From contig JAIRNQ010000296.1 in the NCBI GenBank assembly GCA_031257955.1, positions 1-8,156 of the forward strand: a stretch of DNA of 8,156 nt. Direction: 5' to 3'. The notes below the pieces were generated by a model. The model was not told the DNA's origin. It did not search any database and saw only the letters and a list, made by a program, of their open reading frames with translations. Within the stretch, counting starts at the first letter, position 1. Each line of letters opens with the position of its first letter. A program made the position numbers and the translations under genes. This DNA is from Deltaproteobacteria bacterium. Its GTDB lineage: Bacteria; Desulfobacterota; Desulfarculia; Adiutricales; Adiutricaceae. This document shows, piece after piece, positions 1 through 5,654 of the stretch.

Positions 1-2274
1 AACACGATAATAACGGCCGGAACCTTGGTCGGGAATACCGGATCGCTTAAGGGCGACATAGAGAATAACGCGTTCGTGGTTTATGACCAGGCGGGCGACG
101 GTATTTATTCGGGCGAACTGACCGGGACCGGCGGCCTTACGAAGGTGGGCGATGGAAGTCTGACCCTAAGCGGCGAAAACGCTTTTAGCGGCGATAGCGC
201 GGTCGCGGGAGGAACGCTTATCGCTGGCCGGAATGGGGCTTTCGGCACCGGGAGTTATGAGTTAAGCTCCACCGGCAAACTGGACTTGAACGACCACGAT
301 CAGTCGATAGGCGCTCTCAGCGGCTCGGGCGACATTGAGCTGGGCACCGGAAGCCTTACCCTAAACCAAACCATCAACGGTCTTTTCGAGGGTAACATAA
401 CGGGAGACGGCGGTTTGGTTAAAAACGGCGATGGCCTGCTTTATTTATTAGGCCAAAATTCTTACTCTGGCGGCACCACCATAAACGCCGGCGAAGTGAT
501 TGGGCATTCGGACAGCCTAAGTGGCGACATAAGCGTGGCCACTGCCGCGGCGCTAACGTTTTCCCAAGAGGATGACGGCGTTTTTGACGGGACTTTAAGC
601 GGCCAAGGCGATCTGGTAAAACTCGGGGCAGGGAAGTTGGTCTTTAACAATGCCTCCGACGCCATCGGAAGCGTGACGGTAGAGGCCGGCTCTTTTATCG
701 TGGGAGAGAGTAGTCTCAACTCGACGGCCACGTTAACGACGGATTCCATTTACGTCCAAAGCGGGGCCCTCGTGGGCGGACACGGAACGGTGGAGGCGGA
801 CGTATTCATCTTAAGCGGAGGAAGTCTCTCGCCTGGAAATTCCTACGGGGTTAACACTATCCGTGGCGATTTGACTTTAAATCCTGGGGCCTTTTTTGAC
901 GTCGAGGTCGATCCCGCCGATGAGAATAGGGGGGACAAAACCATCGTTCAAGGCACGGCTTACCTTACGGGTGCCATTGTCCGCCATTTCGGAACCGGCG
1001 GCGTCCTTGAAGATTATTTGAATAAACAGTGGACGATACTTACCGCTGATTCTTTGGACGGTACGTTCTACACCGCGGTTTCCAATTTGGCGTTCTTGGC
1101 CCCAAGCCTAAATTATACCAACACTGACGTTCTTCTGGCTTTCAATGCCATATCCGGGTTCTCCGATAGCGTGGTCACGAATAACCAGAAAGCCGTGGCC
1201 GCCAGTCTGGAGACCCTCCCGCCCTCTAGCCAGCTTTATCAGTCGGTGGTGTCTTTCGCGACCGTCCAAAACGTTGGGGCCGTAATGGATCAATTGTCAG
1301 GCGAGGTTTTTAGCTCCCTGACGCCAGGGGTTAGACACGTTGCCGCTCTGTCAAACCGGGTGGTCGTAAGGCACGCGTTCGATTTGTCTAACCTTGCCGC
1401 CGCCCGCGCCGACGCGGCCCCAGCGGCCGGCTTAGGGGACTTCGCCAACCACCGACTCTGGGTATCCCTGGGGGGCTCCTACGGCATACTTAACGGGTCC
1501 ACCGACTCGGCCAAGATGACTATCAGCGGGGCGGAGCTTTCCGGCGGCTACGATTTTAATCTAGCCAACGGCTGGTTGGGCGGCTTGGTCCTTCATTTCA
1601 ACGACAAAAAGTTTAACGTGGTCGATCGTGCCTCGGATATCGACGCCGACACCTACGGGGTTTCGGTTTATTTGGGCCGGAATATTGATCTGAGCCATGG
1701 GCGCCTAAGGCTTTTACTTGGGGGAAACTGGACCAGGTATAATTTTAAGAGCGAGCGCCATGTTTATCTCCCGGCCCACCAGACCCTCACGGCCAATTTC
1801 AACGGCGACTCCTACCAAGTCTTCTTTGAGGCGGCCTACGCCAAAACCCTTTCATGGGGCGGGATCATCGAACCCTACGCCTCTTTCGGTTGGACTAGCT
1901 TTAGAATTGGGGGTTTCCGCGAGAAAGGCGGTTCCGCCGCCATGATATCGCCCTCGGAACGCCAAGACAACGCCTTTTCGATTATAGGCTTGCGCGCCAC
2001 CGCCCCCTTGGGCCAGCGCTTTTCGATAGACGTCGATCTCGGCTGGAGGCATGAATTCGGAAGCGTTTCCAATAAAAAATACCTAGCCTTTGCCGAGGGT
2101 GGTAACCGCTTTGGAGTTACTGGCGTATCGCCCAACCGCGACGAGCTGTTGGTTGGCCTAAGGGGTAACGTTAGCCTTAACGATAACTGGAAGCTTGGGC
2201 TCCAATATAACGGCAATTTTGGGAACAATGGCCAAAATCATGCCGGTTCGCTAATCATTTCCGCCTCTTGGTAA
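1..2274 (+). CDS. Autotransporter (type Va secretion), C-terminal part, 5' partial
   Basis: The frame is open from base 1 (first codons read NTIITAGTLVG) to TAA at 2272-2274, so 757 residues are visible. The signal peptide and N-terminal passenger lie upstream of the window. Residues about 1-240 are glycine-rich beta-helix passenger with PATR-type repeats (GGL.K.G.G.L.L.G...YSG.T.I.AG). Residues about 245-385 resemble the passenger's autochaperone end (SGGSLSPGNSYG, then ADSLDGTFYT). Residues about 390-460 form the usual NQKAVAASL / LYQSVVSFATVQNVGAVMDQLSGE helical linker. Residues about 484-757 are an outer-membrane beta-barrel with alternating aromatic/hydrophobic strands, ending in SASW with a terminal aromatic residue as the BAM complex expects. 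The barrel would sit in the outer membrane and export the passenger to the surface, where such proteins often act in adhesion or host contact; the target here is unknown. An in-frame TTG at 25 is not the real start, because passenger repeat sequence precedes it. The gene converges with the minus-strand operon. Confidence 0.95.
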   Translation, partial: NTIITAGTLVGNTGSLKGDIENNAFVVYDQAGDGIYSGELTGTGGLTKVGDGSLTLSGENAFSGDSAVAGGTLIAGRNGAFGTGSYELSSTGKLDLNDHDQSIGALSGSGDIELGTGSLTLNQTINGLFEGNITGDGGLVKNGDGLLYLLGQNSYSGGTTINAGEVIGHSDSLSGDISVATAAALTFSQEDDGVFDGTLSGQGDLVKLGAGKLVFNNASDAIGSVTVEAGSFIVGESSLNSTATLTTDSIYVQSGALVGGHGTVEADVFILSGGSLSPGNSYGVNTIRGDLTLNPGAFFDVEVDPADENRGDKTIVQGTAYLTGAIVRHFGTGGVLEDYLNKQWTILTADSLDGTFYTAVSNLAFLAPSLNYTNTDVLLAFNAISGFSDSVVTNNQKAVAASLETLPPSSQLYQSVVSFATVQNVGAVMDQLSGEVFSSLTPGVRHVAALSNRVVVRHAFDLSNLAAARADAAPAAGLGDFANHRLWVSLGGSYGILNGSTDSAKMTISGAELSGGYDFNLANGWLGGLVLHFNDKKFNVVDRASDIDADTYGVSVYLGRNIDLSHGRLRLLLGGNWTRYNFKSERHVYLPAHQTLTANFNGDSYQVFFEAAYAKTLSWGGIIEPYASFGWTSFRIGGFREKGGSAAMISPSERQDNAFSIIGLRATAPLGQRFSIDVDLGWRHEFGSVSNKKYLAFAEGGNRFGVTGVSPNRDELLVGLRGNVSLNDNWKLGLQYNGNFGNNGQNHAGSLIISASW
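115..723 (+). repeat. Three passenger-associated beta-helix repeats in the autotransporter
   Basis: Three imperfect protein-level repeats lie at about 115-264, 397-531 and 595-723. Each has the pattern G.GGL.K.GDG.L.L.G.N.(Y/F)SG...(I/V).AG..I.G. Each is preceded by a short G-(I/V/L)-(Y/F)-x-G-x-(L/I) lead (DGIYSGELTG, NGLFEGNITG, DGVFDGTLSG). The first bases of the window (TAGTLVGNTGSLKGDI) are the end of a further upstream copy. This matches the passenger-associated transport repeat family. The repeats build the right-handed beta-helix stalk and imply more copies upstream. The third copy has lost the YSG core (NNASDAIGSVTV). Confidence 0.8.
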
Positions 2275-2374
2275 GCTAAAACCCATAGTTTTAAGCCAAG
2301 TTAACGGAACCAAATCATGGGCCTCGCGGCCAAACCCTGGACGCGGGGCCTTCTATATTTAGAGGCCGGGAGCC

Positions 2375-2412
2375 AAAAAAACCCGCGGACGATCGAAGCG
2401 ATCGTCCGCGGG
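2375..2412 (-). terminator. Rho-independent terminator of the tRNA-Thr / pnp transcript
   Basis: A perfect 14-bp inverted repeat (2382-2395 with 2399-2412, loop of 3) is followed on the minus strand by seven T (complement of A at 2375-2381). It lies 32 bases after the tRNA 3' end. Read on the plus strand, the hairpin is preceded by A7 but not followed by a T run, so it should stop the minus-strand operon and not the autotransporter gene. The intergenic stretch 2275-2374 holds no gene and no clear plus-strand terminator; only a weak hairpin around 2347-2367 was seen. Confidence 0.9.
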
Positions 2413-2444
2413 GTGCGACTATATTGCGTCATCGGCTAAGAGTA

Positions 2445-2520
2445 TGGAGCCGGCAATGGGACTTGAACCCGCAACCCCCTGATTACAAATCAGGTGCTCT
2501 GCCAATTGAGCTATGCCGGC
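2445..2520 (-). tRNA. tRNA-Thr (anticodon UGU)
   Basis: The 76-base cloverleaf reads on the minus strand. The acceptor stem GCCGGCA/TGCCGGC has 7 perfect pairs, U8 A9 follow, and the D stem is GCTC/GAGC with an 8-base loop. The anticodon stem CCTGA/TCAGG has loop TTTGTAA, giving anticodon TGT (Thr, reading ACA and probably other ACN codons). The variable loop is GGGTT, the T loop TTCAAGT, and CCA is encoded at 2447-2445 after a U73 discriminator. The T stem is imperfect: GCGGG faces CCCAT, giving a G49-U65 wobble and a C50-A64 mismatch. It is 103 bases downstream of the pnp stop on the same strand and just before a strong terminator. No clear -35/-10 precedes it, so it may be processed from the pnp operon RNA. 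Confidence 0.95.
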
Positions 2521-2538
2521 TCGGGTGGGCGTTTAAGG

Positions 2539-2618
2539 CCGGGCCGAAGGGGTGGTGGCTTCGGGCCCGGCGGGTGAGGGTGATCGCGGTAGCCCTTCTC
2601 TCTGGGGGGAGAGAAGGG
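2539..2618 (-). other. Two stem-loops between pnp and tRNA-Thr
   Basis: Stem-loop one, 2593-2618, pairs CCCTTCTCTC with GAGAGAAGGG (10 perfect bp, 6-base loop) and begins 5 bases past the pnp stop codon. Stem-loop two, 2539-2570, pairs an 11-base arm (2539-2549) with 2559-2570 with one bulged base and a 9-base loop; it ends 18 bases before the tRNA. Neither is followed by a T run on the minus strand, so they do not look like Rho-independent terminators. They are more likely 3'-end stabilisers of pnp mRNA, processing signals, or part of the RNA upstream of the tRNA. Function is inferred only from pairing. Confidence 0.5.
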
Positions 2619-2623
2619 GGGTA

Positions 2624-4690
2624 TTAGAGGAGGGCCCGCCGGGAGAGGCGGATCTTGCCCTTGTCGATGCCCACGACCTTGACGTCGATGATGTCGCCTT
2701 CCTTGACGTAGTCGGAGACCTTCTGGACGCGTTCTTTGGCCAGCTGGGAGATATGTACCAGCCCGTCGGTTCCGGGGAGGATCTCCACGAAAGCGCCGAA
2801 CTCCAACACCTTAACCACTTTGCCGGTGTAGACCTTGTCGATTTCCGGGGCCATGGTGAAGCGCTTGACGGCGGCCACGGCCGCCTCGGCCTTTTCGGCG
2901 TTGGGGGCGTAGATTGTAACCTTCCCGCTGTCTTCGACTTCCAGGCGGGAGTCGGTTTCCAGCTGGATGCTTTTGATGTTTTTGCCGCCGGGTCCGATGA
3001 TGTCCTTGATCTTCTCGGGCTTAATCTCGATGGTGTAAGTCTTGGGAGCGTATTGGGAGATCTCGTTTCTGGGGGCGGTTATGGATTTACTCATGGCCTC
3101 AAGAATGTGGAGGCGGGCCTCACGGGCCTGTTCCAGGGCTTGGGTCATGATGGCCTTGGTCACTCCCTTGATCTTGATGTCCATTTGCACGGCGGTGACG
3201 CCCTTGTGGGTGCCGGCCACCTTAAAGTCCATGTCACCCAGATGATCCTCGTCGCCGAGGATGTCGGTCAGGATAACCACCCGATCGCCCTCGACCACCA
3301 GGCCCATGGCCACCCCGGCCACCGGGGCGGTTATGGGAACTCCGGCGTCCATGAGGGCCAGGGTTCCGGAGCAGACCGAGGCCATGGAGGAGGAGCCGTT
3401 GGACTCAAGGATCTCCGAGACCAGCCTGATGGTGTAAGGGAAGCTATCCTTGGGCGGGAGGACCGTGCGCAGGGCCCTTTCGGCCAAAGCCCCGTGGCCG
3501 ATTTCCCGGCGGCCGGGGGCACCCAGGCGCTTAACCTCGCCGGTACTGTAGGGCGGGAAGTTGTAATGGAGCATGAAAGACTTGGAGGTGTCGCCAATGA
3601 CGGTGTCGAGCCTCTGATCGTCATAGGAAGTGCCCAGGGTGGCCACGCCCAGGCTCTGGGTCTCGCCGCGGGTGAAGAGGGCCGAGCCGTGGGCCCGGGG
3701 GAGGTAGCCGACTTCGCACTCGATGGGGCGGACCTCGGTCAGGGAGCGTCCGTCTATGCGCAGACCGTCGGAGAGGATGGCCCCGCGCAGGAGCTCGGCC
3801 TCCAGCTCGTGGATGGCGTGGCCTATATCGGGGCCGCCGTTGGGGTGGGCTTCGGCCAGTTCGGCCTTGACCTTATTTTTAAGTTCGGTGATTTTGGCGT
3901 GCCTGGGGAGCTTCTCCTTGGTTTTCAAGGCTTCGGCCATGTCCGGGCAGTAAATTTCTTTAACTTTGTTAATCAGCTCCAGATCCCGGACCACCTCGGG
4001 CACGTTCCTCTTGGCTCTGCCCAGCACTTTCTGAAGGTCGGTCTGGAGTTTGAGGAGCGGCTGGATGGCCTCTTGGGCCAGGAAGATGGCGTCCAGGAGA
4101 TCCGATTCCGAGGCCTGTTTGGCCCCGCCCTCGACCATCACCACGGCGTCGGAGCTGGCGGCCACGATTAACACGAGCTCGGCGTCGGCCAAGAGGGACT
4201 GGACGGGGTTGACGAGTAGTTCGCCGTTGACCTTGGCCACCCGGGTGCCGGCTATGGGGCCGTCAAAGGGGATGTCGGAGATGGTCAGGGCGGCCGAGGC
4301 GGCCAGCATGGCCAAGAGATCGGGATCGTATTCATCGTCGACCGAAAGGGCCTGGGCGATGACCTGGGTTTCGTAGGTCCAGCCTTTAGGGATCAGCGGG
4401 CGGCAAGGCCTATCGATGAACCTGGAGGTTAAGGTCTCCTTCTCGGAGGGTCGCCCAATCTCTCGGCGAAAGAAGTTTCCGGGTATGCGTCCGACCGAAT
4501 AGAAGCGTTCCTGGTAATCGACCGTGAGGGGCAGGAAGTCTATGCCTTCCCGCTGGTCGTTGGAGGATTGGGCGGTGGCCAATACCACGGTCTCGCCCAT
4601 GGTCACCATCACGGAACCGCTGGCTTGCTTGGCGATTTTGCCGGACTCGATGGAAATCTTGGCCTCGCCGAACTTAGTTTCAATTTTCAT
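2624..4690 (-). CDS. pnp: Polyribonucleotide nucleotidyltransferase (PNPase)
   Basis: A 688-residue protein of the trimeric 3'-5' phosphorolytic exoribonuclease family, which releases nucleoside diphosphates and works in the RNA degradosome. Residues about 3-140 form the first RNase PH core (FFRREIGRPSE at 73-83), about 145-300 the helical domain, and about 310-545 the second, catalytic RNase PH core. That core carries TRGETQ at 340-345, NGSSSMAS at 431-438, and the metal/catalytic set D482, D488, K490 within GDEDHLGDMDFK (equivalent to E. coli D486, D492, K494). The KH domain (about 550-610) has IIGPGGKNIKSI. The S1 domain (about 619-688) ends KIRLSRRALL, directly at the stop codon, so the usual tail after S1 is absent (E. 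coli protein about 711 residues). The ATG start has AGGG six bases upstream and the N-terminus aligns with family starts. It lies 656 bases after rpsO, an unusually large gap. Confidence 0.98.
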   Translation of the reverse strand: MKIETKFGEAKISIESGKIAKQASGSVMVTMGETVVLATAQSSNDQREGIDFLPLTVDYQERFYSVGRIPGNFFRREIGRPSEKETLTSRFIDRPCRPLIPKGWTYETQVIAQALSVDDEYDPDLLAMLAASAALTISDIPFDGPIAGTRVAKVNGELLVNPVQSLLADAELVLIVAASSDAVVMVEGGAKQASESDLLDAIFLAQEAIQPLLKLQTDLQKVLGRAKRNVPEVVRDLELINKVKEIYCPDMAEALKTKEKLPRHAKITELKNKVKAELAEAHPNGGPDIGHAIHELEAELLRGAILSDGLRIDGRSLTEVRPIECEVGYLPRAHGSALFTRGETQSLGVATLGTSYDDQRLDTVIGDTSKSFMLHYNFPPYSTGEVKRLGAPGRREIGHGALAERALRTVLPPKDSFPYTIRLVSEILESNGSSSMASVCSGTLALMDAGVPITAPVAGVAMGLVVEGDRVVILTDILGDEDHLGDMDFKVAGTHKGVTAVQMDIKIKGVTKAIMTQALEQAREARLHILEAMSKSITAPRNEISQYAPKTYTIEIKPEKIKDIIGPGGKNIKSIQLETDSRLEVEDSGKVTIYAPNAEKAEAAVAAVKRFTMAPEIDKVYTGKVVKVLEFGAFVEILPGTDGLVHISQLAKERVQKVSDYVKEGDIIDVKVVGIDKGKIRLSRRALL

Positions 4691-4696
4691 TTTTTT

Positions 4697-4740
4697 CCCT
4701 TTATTCCCGGGCCCAATCGGTTTTTGGCGAATTTGGGCTC
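4697..4740 (-). promoter_or_regulatory. pnp leader: ribosome binding site and candidate hairpin
   Basis: On the minus strand the pnp ATG is preceded by AAAGGG and an A6 spacer (4691-4702). Just upstream an inverted repeat pairs 4709-4716 with 4733-4740 (eight pairs including one G-U, about a 16-base loop that can pair further), ending about 18 bases before the start codon. In enterobacteria PNPase represses its own synthesis through a stem in the pnp leader cut by RNase III. A similar role here is an inference from position and pairing only. Confidence 0.35.
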
Positions 4741-5028
4741 TGGGTTTCCCCGCCGCAAAGTGGGCTACCGCCGCCCTAAAAACGTTTGCCTAAACGGGGA
4801 TCCTTTCCTGTCTTTATTTTCCGACTCTCACCTGTCGGCCGATGCGGTATCGTCCGGCCGTTTCGATGGCCCCCGAAGAGATCCGGCGGACCGTTTCGGG
4901 GAAGCCTTGCTGAAGGACAATAAACAAATGAGATTTTTAATAACTTTCCGGGTCCGGGCGACTTGTGCCCTGGGCCGGTTGGTGGCCCGTCCAAACCGTG
5001 GGCTTGGGAGGGTCGCGTGTTTGGGCCG

Positions 5029-5067
5029 CCTTGGGGCGACCGGGGGCACCTTGGGGCGACCGGGGGC
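5029..5067. repeat. Perfect 19-base direct repeat, 20-base period
   Basis: The sequence CCTTGGGGCGACCGGGGGC occurs at 5029-5047 and again at 5049-5067, separated by one base. It lies in the rpsO-pnp spacer. It is G-rich on the plus strand, with G4 and G5 runs in each copy, so the plus strand has four G runs within about 35 bases and could form a G-quadruplex when single-stranded. No function can be assigned. Confidence 0.85.
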
Positions 5068-5220
5068 CTGGGGAGGCCAAGGGTCACCCGGGTGGGATAC
5101 CGGTGGCGTCAGGGATGCCCCTAGAACGGCCTGAGAGCGTCCGTAAGGCCCTGGAAGACTCCGGTGGCTAGGGGTGTACCCTTGGAAGGCCAGAAGGGCG
5201 TCTGAGCGCGTCTGGGCGGT

Positions 5221-5312
5221 CCTCGGGGTTTTTGGCGCCCCGAGGGGACTTTGGCCCTCGGGGTTTGGAAGCCCCGGGGGCTTTGGCCCTCGGGGTTTTG
5301 GCGCCCCGGGGC
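5221..5312. repeat. Three tandem GC-rich stem-loop units
   Basis: CCTCGGGG recurs at 5221, 5256 and 5288 (steps of 35 and 32). Each copy is followed by a T-rich loop (TTTTTGGCG, TTTGGAAG or TTTTGGCG) and then CCCCGAGG or CCCCGGGG. Copies two and three share the lead CTTTGGC. Unit one is a perfect 8-bp hairpin (5221-5228 with 5238-5245, 9-base loop); units two and three form the same stem with a G-U or G-G compromise. The array starts about 35 bases after the rpsO stop codon on the minus strand. No T run follows any unit, so these are not standard terminators. They resemble REP-type palindromic elements or mRNA 3'-end barriers. Confidence 0.7.
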
Positions 5313-5338
5313 TATTGCTCCCGGAGAGACTTTAGCCC
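5309..5338 (-). other. Stem-loop directly after rpsO
   Basis: GGGCTA (5309-5314) pairs with TAGCCC (5333-5338), with an inner CTC/GAG pairing (5318-5320 with 5326-5328). The stem begins 8 bases past the rpsO stop codon. No T run follows on the minus strand. It may protect the rpsO mRNA 3' end together with the tandem stem-loops that follow; a terminator role is not supported by sequence. Confidence 0.4.
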
Positions 5339-5346
5339 GAGGCGGC

Positions 5347-5616
5347 TTACTTGCGCAAGCCCAAAGAGCTTATGATTTCGCGGTAGCGGGTGACGCTTTT
5401 CCGCCTAAGATAGGCCAGTAGCCGGCGTCTTTGCCCGACCAGTTTTAAAAGGCCCCTTCTGGAGGTGTGATCCTTGTGGTGGACCTTAAAATGCTCGGTC
5501 AGGTTGGCGATCCGCTCGGTCAGAAGGGCCACTTGGACCTCGGCGCTGCCGGTGTCGGACTCGCCTCGGCGGTACTTTTCGATTAGCTCAACGGTTTTCT
5601 CTGAAGTGATGGACAT
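5347..5616 (-). CDS. rpsO: 30S ribosomal protein S15
   Basis: An 89-residue protein, exactly the usual S15 length. It binds the central domain of 16S rRNA at a three-way junction, is an early nucleating protein of the 30S platform, and contributes to an intersubunit bridge. Recognisable conserved blocks are TGSAEVQVALLTERI (about residues 22-36), NLTEHFKVHHKDHTSRRGLL (38-57, with the H-K-DHxSRRGL rRNA-binding signature) and RRRLLAYL....RY..II..LGLRK to the end. The ATG start is preceded by AAGGAG (5621-5626) with a short 4-base spacer. It lies 38 bases after truB, suggesting cotranscription, as in most bacteria. In E. coli S15 represses its own translation through a leader pseudoknot; I did not find a convincing equivalent in the 38-base gap. 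Confidence 0.98.
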   Translation of the reverse strand: MSITSEKTVELIEKYRRGESDTGSAEVQVALLTERIANLTEHFKVHHKDHTSRRGLLKLVGQRRRLLAYLRRKSVTRYREIISSLGLRK

Positions 5617-5654
5617 GGAACTCCTTGCCTGTCTGTGGGTTGATGGGCGGCCGC

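Larger units (their letters stand above)
4691..5346 (-). other. Long noncoding rpsO-pnp spacer with structured RNA
   Basis: These 656 bases hold no convincing gene: open frames are short, proline/glycine/arginine-rich and resemble no family. From the rpsO side the spacer has a hairpin (5309-5338), three tandem GC-rich stem-loops (5221-5312), a 10-base tandem pair (GCGTCTGAGC / GCGTCTGGGC at 5198-5217) and a 19-base direct repeat (5029-5067). An AT-rich island follows at about 4915-4948, then a 7-bp stem (4871-4877 with 4895-4901), and last the pnp leader hairpin. In E. coli the rpsO-pnp spacer holds the rpsO terminator, a pnp promoter and RNase E/III processing sites. The AT-rich island could be an RNase E site or hold a pnp promoter, but I see no good -35/-10 pair and no T-tailed terminator. 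Confidence 0.6.

Noticed and set aside
25..27. TTG at 25 as the autotransporter start
   Set aside because: The frame is open upstream and encodes the end of another passenger repeat; a signal peptide is also missing.
384..400. att-site duplication of the tRNA-Thr 3' end
   Set aside because: I looked for a copy of the tRNA 3' end elsewhere in the window and saw none; no integrase gene is present.
1108..2228. Several minus-strand frames under the autotransporter
   Set aside because: They are short shadows of a clearly coding plus-strand frame, without plausible products.
2382..2412. Bidirectional terminator also ending the autotransporter transcript
   Set aside because: On the plus strand the hairpin is not followed by a T run.
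2552..4171. A 539-codon open frame on the plus strand
   Set aside because: It is antisense to pnp, whose domains and catalytic residues are unmistakable. The translated product is a Gly/Asp/Val/His-rich shadow with no recognisable domain.
4915..4948. A pnp promoter in the AT-rich island
   Set aside because: No -35/-10 pair with acceptable match and 16-18-base spacing was found on the minus strand; it is kept only as an AT-rich stretch.
4776..5087. A 103-codon minus-strand frame in the rpsO-pnp spacer
   Set aside because: Its product is Pro/Gly/Arg-rich low complexity, has no ribosome site I can see, resembles no family and spans the direct repeats.
5221..5312. CRISPR-like array
   Set aside because: There are only three imperfect units, the spacing sequence is repeated and not unique, the palindromes are internal, and no cas genes are present.
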